Notes: generated by a model not told the origin, from the sequence alone. Shown: positions 1-9,030, counted from the first letter of the stretch. The stretch: DNA of 64,000 bases from Flavobacterium sp. 11 (GCF_002754315.1 NZ_PEFE01000001.1:2790001-2854000); one strand, 5' to 3'. A program made the numbers and translations.

Positions 1-1230
1 GCTTCTTTATTTATGCCAACACTAACTGGGATTATCGCTGACAGATGGATAAATGCTGAAAAATTATATGGAACGCTACATATTTTATATGCTGCGGTTT
101 TATTCTATATTCCTCAAGTTACCACTCCAAATTCTTTTATTTATATTATGCTTTTGGCGATGTGTTTTTATATGCCAACGATTGCTTTGAGCAACTCTAT
201 ATCGTATAATGCCCTCAAATTAAACAATAAAGATATTATTAAAAATTTTCCACCTATTCGGGTTTGGGGAACAATAGGTTTTATTGTTGCGATGTGGATT
301 ACTAATTTAACGGGAAACAAATCAACAGAATATCAGTTTTATATAGCAGGTTTAGCGGCAGTATTTCTAGGGATTTATTCCTTCACTTTGCCAAAGTGTA
401 AACCGCAACGTTTGTCTAAAGAAAATGCTTCTATCATGGAAACATTAGGGTTAGAATCGTTTAAATTATTTGCTGATTATAAGATGGCTTTGTTTTTTGT
501 TTTCTCAATGTTTTTAGGAGGCGCTTTACAGTTGACAAATGCCTATGGAGATGTTTTCTTAGATGAGTTCAAACATTTTCCAAAATATGCTGATTCATTT
601 GTTGTAGAATATTCGACCATAATAATGTCAATTTCTCAAATTTCGGAAACCTTATTTATTCTTGCGATTCCTTTTTTTTTAAGACGTTTTGGTATCAAAC
701 AAGTTATGTTGATTAGTATGCTTGCTTGGGTATTGCGTTTTGGATTGTTTGCTTACGGAAATCCAACAAGTGGTTTATGGATGATTATTATGTCTTGTGT
801 GGTTTACGGAATGGCATTTGATTTCTTTAATATCTCAGGGTCATTATTTGTTGAAACGAATACAGACCCTAAAAATCGTTCCTCAGCACAAGGTTTGTTT
901 ATGATGATGACCAATGGTTTTGGAGCAGTTTTAGGAAGTTTTACTTCGGGATGGGCTATTGATAAATATTTTACAAAATCATTTAATAATACTACTGATT
1001 TGGCTGGTTTCTTGGAAACAGAAACGACTAATCCAAAAATGTTGGAATTTGTTACCGGTCAAGGGAATTCAATTACTGCCGATGGATTGTTTAGTAAAGT
1101 AATTTTTATGAAAGACTGGCATACAATTTGGCTGGCTTTTGCAATTTACGCATTGATAATTGCCGTTGCATTTGCAGTTTTATTCAAGCACAAACACAAT
1201 CCTATGGATGTTGAAAATGTAAGTCACTAA
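1..1230 (+). CDS. Nucleoside:H+ symporter-type MFS permease (5' end outside window)
   Basis: The reading frame is open from base 1, so the true start and about one N-terminal helix lie upstream; 409 residues are visible. The protein is very hydrophobic with roughly eleven recognisable membrane segments and resembles the NupG/XapB nucleoside permease group of the major facilitator superfamily as found in Bacteroidota. Established role of that family is proton-coupled uptake of nucleosides across the inner membrane. The C-terminus ends in a short charged tail (KHKHNPMD). It is followed by a strong hairpin terminator, so it ends its transcription unit. Substrate is inferred from family resemblance only. 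Confidence 0.8.
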   Translation, partial: ASLFMPTLTGIIADRWINAEKLYGTLHILYAAVLFYIPQVTTPNSFIYIMLLAMCFYMPTIALSNSISYNALKLNNKDIIKNFPPIRVWGTIGFIVAMWITNLTGNKSTEYQFYIAGLAAVFLGIYSFTLPKCKPQRLSKENASIMETLGLESFKLFADYKMALFFVFSMFLGGALQLTNAYGDVFLDEFKHFPKYADSFVVEYSTIIMSISQISETLFILAIPFFLRRFGIKQVMLISMLAWVLRFGLFAYGNPTSGLWMIIMSCVVYGMAFDFFNISGSLFVETNTDPKNRSSAQGLFMMMTNGFGAVLGSFTSGWAIDKYFTKSFNNTTDLAGFLETETTNPKMLEFVTGQGNSITADGLFSKVIFMKDWHTIWLAFAIYALIIAVAFAVLFKHKHNPMDVENVSH

Positions 1231-1251
1231 AACAGGATTGAAATAATATAG

Positions 1252-1285
1252 AACCCGATATTTTTATACGATATCGGGTTTTTTT
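1252..1285 (+). terminator. Rho-independent terminator after the permease
   Basis: Perfect 10-bp arms AACCCGATAT (1252-1261) and ATATCGGGTT (1271-1280) with a 9-nt loop, followed by a T run. It lies 22 bases after the permease stop codon. Confidence 0.85.
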
Positions 1286-1312
1286 ATACTGAAAAATCAG
1301 GATAAAACCTAT

Positions 1313-1421
1313 CTAGCCCCGATGGAGCTGATATCCTCGCATCTCGTCTTTTGGGACGAGAGGAGAGATAAAGGCGAGAGCGGGAACTTTGCTTGCAAAA
1401 AAGCCAATTAATTCGCTCCTG
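1313..1421 (+). repeat. Hairpin repeat, AGCCCCGATGG family, copy 1
   Basis: Starts with CTAGCCCCGATGGAGC, then ATATCCT, a central hairpin (CTCGTC 1343-1348 with GACGAG 1355-1360), GAGATAAAGGCGAGAGCGGGA, and a tail ending in CGCTCCT. The same order of boxes recurs on the minus strand at 3447-3580 and 47049-47167. No gene is seen in 1286-1452. Confidence 0.7.
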
Positions 1422-1452
1422 ATTATCAATCGATTATCTTGTCTGTAAAATT

Positions 1453-1482
1453 TTGCTGTTTAAGATAAATGTGTTACTTTTG
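1453..1482 (+). promoter_or_regulatory. Bacteroidota-type promoter for rpsA
   Basis: TTG at 1453-1455 (-33 element) and TACTTTTG at 1475-1482, an exact match to the -7 consensus TAnnTTTG, with 19 bp between them. It implies a leader of roughly 110 nt before the rpsA start. Confidence 0.7.
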
Positions 1483-1499
1483 CAGTCCTTTTGGTGAAT

Positions 1500-1570
1500 A
1501 AGAGTTTCCTTTAGGGTTCAACTAATTATACAAACAACTTCTGTTGTTTTCTAGCACATTAAGAAACTCG
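1500..1570 (+). promoter_or_regulatory. Structured 5' leader of rpsA
   Basis: Two nested perfect stems lie in the untranslated leader: outer GAGTTTC (1502-1508) with GAAACTC (1563-1569), inner AAACAAC (1532-1538) with GTTGTTT (1543-1549) around a TTCT tetraloop. Ribosomal protein genes are often autoregulated through leader structures; that this is such a site is inference. Confidence 0.45.
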
Positions 1571-1601
1571 AGAAAATACAGAATACAAATTTTTAATCAG
1601 C

Positions 1602-3377
1602 ATGTCTGAACAATTAAAATCACAAGAAGAGTTTTTAGCAAATTTTAACTGGCACAATTTCGAAGAAGGTATTGATGCTGTTGATGAGAAAAACTTATTA
1701 GAATTCGAAGAACTAGTTTCAAAAACATTTATCGCTACTGATCAAGAAGAAGTTGTAGATGGTGTAGTTGTTAGAATTACAGATAGAGACGTTATCGTTG
1801 ATATCAACGCAAAATCGGAAGGTGTTATTTCATTAAACGAATTCCGTTACAACCCAGCATTAAAAGTAGGTGATACTGTTGAAGTATTAATTGACATCCG
1901 TGAGGATAAAACTGGTCAATTAGTATTATCTCACAGAAAAGCACGTACTATCAAATCATGGGATAGAGTTATTTCGGCTAACGAAACAGGAGAAATCGTT
2001 AATGGTTTTGTAAAATGCAGAACTAAAGGTGGTATGATCGTTGACGTTTTCGGAATTGAAGCTTTCTTACCAGGATCTCAAATTGATGTTAAACCAATTA
2101 GAGACTACGATGTATATGTAAACAAAATGATGGAATTCAAAGTGGTAAAAATCAACCACGAATTCAAAAATGTTGTTGTTTCTCATAAAGCGCTTATTGA
2201 AGCGGATATCGAAATCCAGAAAAAAGAAATCATCGGTCAATTACAAAAAGGACAAGTATTAGAAGGTGTTGTTAAAAACATTACTTCTTATGGTGTCTTT
2301 ATTGACTTAGGTGGTGTTGATGGATTGATTCACATTACTGACCTTTCTTGGTCTAGAATCAACCACCCATCTGAAGTTCTTGAATTAGATCAAAAATTAA
2401 ACGTTGTAATCCTTGATTTCGATGACGAAAAAACAAGAATACAATTAGGATTGAAACAATTGAACGCTCACCCATGGGACGCTTTAGATGCTAACTTAAA
2501 AATTGGTGATAAAGTAAAAGGTAAAGTAGTTGTAATCGCTGATTACGGTGCATTTATTGAAGTTGCTGAAGGTGTTGAAGGTTTAATCCACGTTTCTGAA
2601 ATGTCTTGGTCTACTCATTTACGTTCTGCTCAAGATTTCGTAAAAGTAGGTGATGTTGTTGAAGCAGTTATCTTAACATTAGACAGAGATGACCGTAAAA
2701 TGTCATTAGGTATCAAACAATTGTCTCAAGATCCTTGGACTGATATCACTGCTAAATACCCAGTAGGTTCTAAACATACAGGTATCGTTAGAAACTTTAC
2801 AAACTTTGGAATTTTCGTAGAATTAGAAGAAGGAATTGATGGATTAATTTACATCTCTGACTTATCTTGGACTAAGAAAATCAAACACCCATCTGAATTT
2901 GTAAACGTTGGTGAAAAACTTGACGTTGTAGTATTAGAATTAGATGTTGAAGGACGTAAATTATCTTTAGGTCACAAACAAACTACTGCTAATCCTTGGG
3001 ATCAGTATGAAGATTCTTTCGCAGTTGGAACTATCCACACAGGTGAAATTTCTGAAATCGTTGACAAAGGAGCTACTGTAGAATTCGGAGATGATATCGT
3101 TGCTTTCATTCCTACACGTCACCTTGAAAAAGAAGACGGAAAGAAATTGAAAAAAGGTGATTCAGCTGATTTCAAAGTAATCGAATTCAATAAAGAATTC
3201 AAAAGAGTAGTTGCATCTCACACTGCTATCTTCCGTGAAGAAGAAGAGAAAAATGTGAAAGCAGTTTCTGAAAACACTTCATCTTCATCTACAAATGCAC
3301 CAGCTGCAACTTTAGGTGATAACAATGATATGTTAGCTGCATTGAAAGCTAAAATGGAAAAATCAGAGAAAAAATAA
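1602..3377 (+). CDS. rpsA: 30S ribosomal protein S1
   Basis: 591 residues, the usual length for Bacteroidota S1. The sequence shows about six consecutive S1 (OB-fold) RNA-binding repeats, roughly residues 50-120, 135-200, 218-288, 303-373, 390-460 and 475-545, with the recurrent pattern G-x-V-x-x-x-x-x-Y-G-x-F-I-x-x-x-x-x-x-G-L-I-H-x-S. The tail is rich in Ser, Ala and Lys. S1 binds mRNA on the small subunit and promotes initiation on weak or absent Shine-Dalgarno sequences, which fits the SD-poor starts seen throughout this window. It has its own promoter, a structured leader and a terminator immediately downstream, so it is monocistronic. Confidence 0.97.
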   Translation: MSEQLKSQEEFLANFNWHNFEEGIDAVDEKNLLEFEELVSKTFIATDQEEVVDGVVVRITDRDVIVDINAKSEGVISLNEFRYNPALKVGDTVEVLIDIREDKTGQLVLSHRKARTIKSWDRVISANETGEIVNGFVKCRTKGGMIVDVFGIEAFLPGSQIDVKPIRDYDVYVNKMMEFKVVKINHEFKNVVVSHKALIEADIEIQKKEIIGQLQKGQVLEGVVKNITSYGVFIDLGGVDGLIHITDLSWSRINHPSEVLELDQKLNVVILDFDDEKTRIQLGLKQLNAHPWDALDANLKIGDKVKGKVVVIADYGAFIEVAEGVEGLIHVSEMSWSTHLRSAQDFVKVGDVVEAVILTLDRDDRKMSLGIKQLSQDPWTDITAKYPVGSKHTGIVRNFTNFGIFVELEEGIDGLIYISDLSWTKKIKHPSEFVNVGEKLDVVVLELDVEGRKLSLGHKQTTANPWDQYEDSFAVGTIHTGEISEIVDKGATVEFGDDIVAFIPTRHLEKEDGKKLKKGDSADFKVIEFNKEFKRVVASHTAIFREEEEKNVKAVSENTSSSSTNAPAATLGDNNDMLAALKAKMEKSEKK

Positions 3378-3403
3378 TTTCTTGAAATTTTTTGAATATA
3401 GAA

Positions 3404-3431
3404 AGCCCCGCAATTTGCGGGGCTTTTTTTT
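3404..3431 (+). terminator. Rho-independent terminator of rpsA
   Basis: GC-rich arms AGCCCCGCAA and TTGCGGGGCT (3404-3424) followed by eight T residues, 27 bases after the stop codon. Confidence 0.9.
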
Positions 3432-3446
3432 GTGCTTTATTTTTTA

Positions 3447-3580
3447 GGAGCAGTGCAGTTGAATTCGCAATCCACAATCCTCCCGCTGTACGCAGTATCT
3501 TTTTATTGTGCAGAAAACCTATTTTTAAAATCAACTTTTGTATAACACAATAAAAAGGATACTTGCTGCCATCGGGGCTA
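3447..3580 (-). repeat. Hairpin repeat, AGCCCCGATGG family, copy 2
   Basis: Read on the minus strand: TAGCCCCGATGGCAGC, then a stem (right arm 3546-3562, left arm 3495-3510; CACAATAAAAAG pairs with CTTTTTATTGTG, one bulged base) with a 35-nt loop, then GCGTACAGCGGGA. Same box order as 1313-1421. The minus-strand reading frame across it (to 3660) has no recognisable product and is treated as spurious. Nothing else is seen in the 327 bases between rpsA and the fasciclin gene. Confidence 0.75.
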
Positions 3581-3704
3581 ATTAGAACTAATGTCAATTT
3601 CATCTCATTCAGAAAAATTAAATTTTTAAAAATAATTTCATTTTTTAAAACCAAACACAATTAAACACCGTAAATGAAATTATATAACTTAAAAAATAGA
3701 TTTT

Positions 3705-4259
3705 ATGAAAACTAGAAAATTTTTATCCATTGCATTATTTACAGTAGTATTAGGAGCAACTTCATTCGCTCAAAAAACAGTTATGGTTGGTGGAGCTGCC
3801 ATGTATCCATCTAAAAATATTGTTGAGAATGCTGTTAATTCAAAAGATCATACAACTTTAGTTGCAGCAGTAACAGCAGCCGGATTAGTTGAAACATTAC
3901 AAAGTAAAGGACCATTCACCGTTTTTGCCCCAACAAATGCCGCGTTTGACAAATTGCCTGCTGGAACTGTAACCACATTATTAAAACCAGAAAACTTAAA
4001 AACATTGCAAACAATCCTTACATATCATGTTGTTGCAGGAAAAATGAACGCTTCGGATATAGCAAAAGCTATTAAAATGGGTAATGGAAAAGCTACAATG
4101 AAAACAGTAAGTGGTGGAACTTTGACAGCTTGGATGCAAGGAAAAGATTTATACATTACAGATGAGAATATGAATAAAGCTAAGGTAACAATTGCAGATG
4201 TTAATCAATCAAATGGTGTGATTCACGTGATTGACGCTGTTGTATTGCCTAAACAATAA
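3705..4259 (+). CDS. Secreted fasciclin (FAS1) domain protein
   Basis: 184 residues with an N-terminal signal peptide (about residues 1-22, ending SFAQ) and no lipobox, so it is predicted to be soluble in the periplasm or outside the cell. A single FAS1 domain spans about residues 38-183, with the typical FAPTNAAFDKLP block and the YHVVAGKM block. FAS1 domains mediate adhesion or protein-protein contact; the partner is unknown. It stands alone, with its own terminator downstream. Confidence 0.9.
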   Translation: MKTRKFLSIALFTVVLGATSFAQKTVMVGGAAMYPSKNIVENAVNSKDHTTLVAAVTAAGLVETLQSKGPFTVFAPTNAAFDKLPAGTVTTLLKPENLKTLQTILTYHVVAGKMNASDIAKAIKMGNGKATMKTVSGGTLTAWMQGKDLYITDENMNKAKVTIADVNQSNGVIHVIDAVVLPKQ

Positions 4260-4296
4260 TTTTTGGATTAGAGGTTGATATTTTGTTAGTCTTAAG

Positions 4297-4324
4297 AGCC
4301 CTGCAACTTGCGGGGCTTTTTTGT
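4297..4324 (+). terminator. Terminator of the fasciclin gene
   Basis: AGCCCTGCAA and TTGCGGGGCT form a stem with one G-T pair (4297-4317), followed by a T run. Confidence 0.85.
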
Positions 4325-4330
4325 ATAAAA

Positions 4331-4365
4331 AAAATCCCAAATCTAAAATTTAGAATTGGGATTTT
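4331..4365 (-). terminator. Terminator of pheT
   Basis: Inverted repeat AAAATCCCAA...TTGGGATTTT with AT-rich inner pairing. On the minus strand it is followed by a long T run (complement of the A run at 4327-4334). It lies 20 bases past the pheT stop. Confidence 0.75.
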
Positions 4366-4385
4366 ATAGTATGTAAAAAGAGCTA

Positions 4386-6806
4386 TTATCGTAAGCTGGC
4401 TCCAAGTTCAGTTTCAAAATTATTTTGCAGTTTGCTCATAATTTTATCAATTTGCGTATCGGTCAGAGTTTTAGAACTGTCTTGAATAGTAAAACTTAGC
4501 GCGTATGATTTTTTGCCTTCAGGAAGATTTTTCCCTTCATACACATCAAATAAATTAATGTCTTTTAAGAGTGCTTTCTCTGTTTGGCGTGCAATATTGT
4601 AAATGCTGTCATAGGTTACGTTTTGATCAATTAGCAACGCTAAATCTCTACGAACTTCAGGGTATTTAGGAATCTCAGTATATTTTATCTTAGTTGAAAT
4701 CAATTTCAAAATCAAAGCCCAGTTAAAATCTGCAAAAAATACTTCTTGTTTGATTCCGAAATGTTTTAATATTGATTTTTTAACTACTCCTAATTCTACC
4801 AGTATTTCGGTTCCAACGCTAATAGCAATCCCCTCAGAAAACACATCCGAAGTTACAGGTACATTTTGTGTTTTTTGAATGCCTAATCTGGAAAGGATTC
4901 CATTCACATATCCTTTGAATAAAAAGAAATCAGATGGTTTTTGAGCGCTAGTCCAATTTTCTTGATTTCTATTTCCGGAAAGGAATAAAGTCAAATGCTT
5001 TTTCTCTTCGTAACCGGCAAGATAGTTATGGTACGTTTTTCCAAATTCAAATAATTTCAAATCAGCATTTTTGCGATTGATATTATATGAGATTGCTTCT
5101 AGTCCGGAAAACAACAAAGATTGACGCATGGTAGCTAAATCTGCACTTAACGGATTTAACATTGTCACATTGTTTGCTGGATTCAAAACTTCTGAAAGTT
5201 CAACATAAGACGCAGTAGTCAATGAGTTTGCCATCATTTCATTAAATCCTTGAGAATTTAACTGCGTAGCAATCACATTTTGTATTTTGTAGTCTTCATT
5301 TCTTGGAGAATTAGAAACCGTGGCATTTAGTTTTTTAGAAAAATCAATGTTGTTGTATCCATATACTCTCAAAATTTCTTCAATAACATCTATTTCTCTC
5401 TGAACGTCAACGCGGTAAGAAGGAATAGTCAATCCTAATCCTGCATCTGAAACGCTGTTTACTTTAATGTCCAATGAAACTAATATTTTCTTAATAGTGT
5501 CTTTCGGTAATTCCTGTCCAATAATTTTAGCTACTTTACTGAAGTTTAAAAACACAGAAAAGTCTTCAATTTTCTTTGGGTACACATTAACAACATCTGA
5601 TGTTATTTCTCCGCCGGCAACCTCTTGAATTAATAAAGCTGCACGTTTCAATGCGTATTCAGTAATAGTTGGGTCAATTCCTCTTTCAAAACGGAAAGAA
5701 GCATCAGTGTTTAATTGATGTCTTTTGGCAGTTTTACGAATGCTTACCGGATTGAAATAAGCACTTTCTAAAAATATAGAATTGGTGCTTTCTGAAACTC
5801 CAGATTTTTTTCCGCCAAAAACTCCTGCAATACACAAAGGTCCTTTCTCGTCACAAATCATTAAATCCTCTTCGTGTAAAGTTCTTTCAATATCGTCAAG
5901 TGTAGTAAATTTTGTTCCCGCAGGAAGTGTTTGAACTACTATTTTACCGTTAACTTTTGAAGCGTCAAAGGCGTGAAGCGGCTGACCTAATTCGTGCAAA
6001 ACGTAATTAGTTACATCGACAATATTGTTTTTTGGATTCAATCCAATAGCTTTCAATCTGTTTTGCAACCAAGCTGGTGAAGGTTTTACTTCAATGCCTG
6101 AAATTGTCACTCCGCAATATCTTGGAGCTAGTTTAGGTTCTTTTACGTCAATATCAATTTTCAAAGTTCTTTTATCCACTCTGAAATTGCTCACTGATGG
6201 TGTAATCAATTCTACGTTTACACCGCTTTGCAACATTCCTGCTCTCAAATCACGTGCAGTCCCTAAATGACTCATTGCATCGGCACGATTGGGTGTTAAA
6301 CCAATTTCGAAAACTTCGTCATTTTCAATTTTGAAAACCATTGCAGCAGGAGTTCCAGGCATTAATGCATCGTCCAATATCATAATTCCATCATGGCTTT
6401 CACCAAGACCTAATTCATCTTCGGCACAAATCATTCCGTGGCTTTCCTGTCCGCGAATTTTTCCTTTTTTGATTGAAAAAGCAACACCTTCCTTATCGTA
6501 TAATGTAGTTCCAATTGTGGCAACTGGTACTTTTTGTCCCGCAGCAACATTACTGGCGCCGCAAACAATCTGTACAGGAACGCCATTTCCTAAATCTACG
6601 GTAGTTATTTTTAATCTGTCGGCATCAGGATGTTGGATACAGGTAAGAACATGTCCCACAACAATGCCTTCTAATCCGCCTTTTACCGATTGGTATTTGT
6701 CAACAATCTCTACTTCCAGACCTAAATCGGTAAGTAGTGCTGCAGTTTCTTCGTATTTCCAGTCTATTTTAATGAATTGTTTTAACCAGTTGTAAGATAT
6801 TTTCAT
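4386..6806 (-). CDS. pheT: Phenylalanine--tRNA ligase beta subunit
   Basis: 806 residues, full length for the bacterial beta subunit. Visible parts in order: N-terminal helix (MKISYNWLKQF), EMAP-type tRNA-binding OB domain at about 40-155, B3/B4 editing domain with DVTNYVLHELGQPLHAFD at about 265-282, B5 domain, catalytic-like core, and a C-terminal anticodon-binding FDX-ACB domain (YPEVRRDLALLID). With PheS it forms the heterotetramer that charges tRNA-Phe and hydrolyses mischarged Tyr-tRNA. The alpha subunit gene is not in this window, as is common in this phylum. The gene is divergent from the aldehyde dehydrogenase gene. Confidence 0.97.
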   Translation of the reverse strand: MKISYNWLKQFIKIDWKYEETAALLTDLGLEVEIVDKYQSVKGGLEGIVVGHVLTCIQHPDADRLKITTVDLGNGVPVQIVCGASNVAAGQKVPVATIGTTLYDKEGVAFSIKKGKIRGQESHGMICAEDELGLGESHDGIMILDDALMPGTPAAMVFKIENDEVFEIGLTPNRADAMSHLGTARDLRAGMLQSGVNVELITPSVSNFRVDKRTLKIDIDVKEPKLAPRYCGVTISGIEVKPSPAWLQNRLKAIGLNPKNNIVDVTNYVLHELGQPLHAFDASKVNGKIVVQTLPAGTKFTTLDDIERTLHEEDLMICDEKGPLCIAGVFGGKKSGVSESTNSIFLESAYFNPVSIRKTAKRHQLNTDASFRFERGIDPTITEYALKRAALLIQEVAGGEITSDVVNVYPKKIEDFSVFLNFSKVAKIIGQELPKDTIKKILVSLDIKVNSVSDAGLGLTIPSYRVDVQREIDVIEEILRVYGYNNIDFSKKLNATVSNSPRNEDYKIQNVIATQLNSQGFNEMMANSLTTASYVELSEVLNPANNVTMLNPLSADLATMRQSLLFSGLEAISYNINRKNADLKLFEFGKTYHNYLAGYEEKKHLTLFLSGNRNQENWTSAQKPSDFFLFKGYVNGILSRLGIQKTQNVPVTSDVFSEGIAISVGTEILVELGVVKKSILKHFGIKQEVFFADFNWALILKLISTKIKYTEIPKYPEVRRDLALLIDQNVTYDSIYNIARQTEKALLKDINLFDVYEGKNLPEGKKSYALSFTIQDSSKTLTDTQIDKIMSKLQNNFETELGASLR

Positions 6807-6923
6807 CTGTCAATTTTAATGAGAATGCAAATATAAGGATTGCAGTTTGGAGAAAGAAACAATTTTTTTGGTTTTTTATAACTGATTTGGTGTATTAAGT
6901 AAGAATTTAAAATAAGAATTCAA

Positions 6924-7005
6924 TACTATTAGTTGTAAATAAATATGAATTAAATAATAAATTTAGGTTAAAAAAACTAATATGAAAATTTAATGCTATT
7001 AGTTG
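6924..7005 (+). promoter_or_regulatory. Paired direct repeats upstream of the aldehyde dehydrogenase gene
   Basis: TACTATTAGTTG at 6924-6935 and TGCTATTAGTTG at 6994-7005, 11 of 12 identical and 70 bp apart, in the very AT-rich gap between pheT and the aldehyde dehydrogenase gene. They may be activator sites, for example for an AraC-type protein such as the one encoded nearby. This is inference. Confidence 0.35.
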
Positions 7006-7040
7006 AATGAATTGTGCTATTCTAAGAATAAGGATGAGGG

Positions 7041-7048
7041 TATATTTG
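7041..7048 (+). promoter_or_regulatory. -7 box of the aldehyde dehydrogenase promoter
   Basis: TATATTTG matches TAnnTTTG exactly, 23 bases before the start codon. No TTG lies at the expected -33 distance, which would suit an activator-dependent promoter. Confidence 0.45.
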
Positions 7049-7071
7049 ATAAAACATAAAAAGATAACGAC

Positions 7072-8577
7072 ATGGATAACGTGGTAAAAAGACCTGATTT
7101 TAAGGCAACATATGATAATTATATAGGTGGCAAATTTGTTGCTCCAATAGGTGGGCAGTATTTTGACGTGGTTTCTCCGGTTGACGGGAAAGTATTTACA
7201 AGAGCTGCGCATTCCACTAAAGTAGATTTAGATTTAGCTGTTGATACTGCGTATGAAGCTTTCCAGACGTGGGGAAAAACATCTGTTACGGAACGCAGTA
7301 ATTTATTGAATAAAATTGCTCAGGTTATGGAAGATAACCTAGAATATCTTGCAACTGTGGAAACTATTGACAACGGAAAAGCCATTCGTGAAACTTTAGC
7401 TGCCGATATGCCTTTGGCAATTGATCACTTCAGATATTTTGCAGGTGTAATTCGTGCTGAGGAAAGTTCCATCGCCGAATTGGATTCGCAAACTGTTTCT
7501 ATAGCTTTAAGCGAACCTTTGGGCGTAATTGCTCAAATTATTCCTTGGAATTTCCCTATTTTAATGGCTGTTTGGAAACTAGCGCCAGCATTAGCGGCAG
7601 GAAATACCGTGGTTTTAAAGCCAGCAGAAAGTACGCCAATCTCCATTATGGTTTTGATGGAATTGATTGGTGATATTTTGCCTCCAGGAGTAATAAATAT
7701 TGTTAATGGTTTTGGTGCTGAACTTGGAAGAGCTTTGGTAACTAATAAAAAAGTATCAAAAGCTGCTTTTACAGGTTCTACAACAACCGGTCGTTTAGTG
7801 ATGCAATATGCTACTGAAAATATTATTCCGGTTACTTTAGAACTTGGAGGAAAATCTCCAAATATTTTCATGAAGTCCGTTGGTGATGCTGATGATGATT
7901 TCTTTGACAAAGCAATTGAAGGTGCGGTAATGTTTGCTTTAAATCAAGGAGAAATTTGTACTTGTCCATCCAGATTATTAGTTCACGAAGATATTTATGA
8001 TAAATTCATCGCGCGAGTAATTGAAAGAACAGCCGCAATCAAATTAGGAAATCCTTTAGACAGAACCACTATGATGGGAGCACAGGCTTCTTTGGTTCAA
8101 AAAGAAAAAATTCTGACTTATATTAAATTAGGAAAAGAAGAAGGTGCGGAAGTTTTAATTGGAGGCGAAGAAAATCATTTGGAAGGAAATTTAGCCGGAG
8201 GTTATTATATCAAACCAACACTTTTCAAAGGACACAATAAAATGCGTATTTTTCAAGAAGAGATTTTCGGACCGGTTTTAGCTGTTACTACTTTCAAAAC
8301 TACTGAAGAAGCTATTGCCATTGCAAATGATACGATGTATGGTCTGGGAGCCGGACTTTGGACACGTGATGCACACGAAATTTATCAGGTTCCAAGAGCG
8401 ATTCAAGCAGGTCGTGTTTGGATTAATCAGTACCATTCTTATCCTGCGGGAGCCCCTTTTGGAGGTTATAAACAATCGGGTATTGGTCGTGAAAACCATA
8501 AAATGATGCTTGGACACTATCGTCAGACAAAAAACATGCTGATTTCTTATGACAAAAAGAAATTAGGTTTCTTTTAG
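7072..8577 (+). CDS. NAD(P)-dependent aldehyde dehydrogenase, ExaC/AldB-like
   Basis: 501 residues, full length. The ALDH fold motifs are present: PWNFPILM (substrate/cofactor region, about 158-165), the FTGS nucleotide-binding turn (about 233-236), general base Glu257 in LELGGKSP, and catalytic Cys296 in [11 protein letters not shown]. The NQGE-C-TCPSR signature is that of the acetaldehyde/short-chain aldehyde group (AldB, ExaC, AcoD). It oxidises an aldehyde to the acid in the cytoplasm. The DUF779 gene follows and an AraC-type regulator lies just beyond on the other strand, an arrangement often seen for this ALDH group. Exact substrate unknown. Confidence 0.93.
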   Translation: MDNVVKRPDFKATYDNYIGGKFVAPIGGQYFDVVSPVDGKVFTRAAHSTKVDLDLAVDTAYEAFQTWGKTSVTERSNLLNKIAQVMEDNLEYLATVETIDNGKAIRETLAADMPLAIDHFRYFAGVIRAEESSIAELDSQTVSIALSEPLGVIAQIIPWNFPILMAVWKLAPALAAGNTVVLKPAESTPISIMVLMELIGDILPPGVINIVNGFGAELGRALVTNKKVSKAAFTGSTTTGRLVMQYATENIIPVTLELGGKSPNIFMKSVGDADDDFFDKAIEGAVMFALNQGEICTCPSRLLVHEDIYDKFIARVIERTAAIKLGNPLDRTTMMGAQASLVQKEKILTYIKLGKEEGAEVLIGGEENHLEGNLAGGYYIKPTLFKGHNKMRIFQEEIFGPVLAVTTFKTTEEAIAIANDTMYGLGAGLWTRDAHEIYQVPRAIQAGRVWINQYHSYPAGAPFGGYKQSGIGRENHKMMLGHYRQTKNMLISYDKKKLGFF

Positions 8578-8603
8578 TTAATTACTGATTATTGGTTAAT
8601 CAT

Positions 8604-8640
8604 AAACCTGGCAGATTGTATAATTTGTCAGGTTTTATTT
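8604..8640 (+). terminator. Hairpin between aldehyde dehydrogenase and DUF779 genes
   Basis: AAACCTG (8604-8610) pairs with CAGGTTT (8629-8635), extended by inner wobble and AT pairs, followed by a T-rich run. It resembles an intrinsic terminator inside the gene pair and may lower expression of the second gene. Confidence 0.55.
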
Positions 8641-8654
8641 TAAATTAAAAAAAG

Positions 8655-9029
8655 ATGATAAAAAGAATTGATGCCACAGAAAAAGCAATAGAGTTAATCA
8701 AGATCCTAAAGGAAAAACACGGTGATTTGATGTTCTATCAAGCAGGAGGATGTTGCGAGGGAACGCAGCCACAATGTTTTGAAAAAGGCGGATTTTATCA
8801 GCGAATGGGTGATGTATGTATTGGTATAATTGAAGAAACTGAATTTTGGGTTGACAAAGATTTATTCGAATATTGGAAACATGCTCATTTTACTTTGGAT
8901 GTAATTGATGCGTTTGGAGTGGGAGGATTTTCCTTAGAAACGCCATTGAAAAAAACATTCCGAATTGAATATAGAATTTTTACTCCGGAAGAAGAATTAT
9001 CGCTTGAGCCAGTGACATTTATTGAATAG
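8655..9029 (+). CDS. DUF779 family protein
   Basis: 124 residues. It matches the DUF779 family, with the Cys-rich block GGCCEGTQPQCF at about residues 32-43, an FYQR motif and the ending FRIEYRIF. No signal peptide or membrane segment is seen. The family is repeatedly encoded beside ExaC/AldB-type aldehyde dehydrogenases, as here, so a supporting role in aldehyde oxidation is likely, but its biochemical activity is not established. The clustered cysteines could bind metal. A hairpin separates it from the upstream gene by 77 bases. Confidence 0.88.
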   Translation: MIKRIDATEKAIELIKILKEKHGDLMFYQAGGCCEGTQPQCFEKGGFYQRMGDVCIGIIEETEFWVDKDLFEYWKHAHFTLDVIDAFGVGGFSLETPLKKTFRIEYRIFTPEEELSLEPVTFIE

Positions 9030-9030
9030 T

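Noticed and set aside
3349..3660. Minus-strand 103-codon frame overlapping the rpsA end and the gap after it
   Set aside because: It runs across the rpsA terminator and a structured repeat and has no recognisable product.
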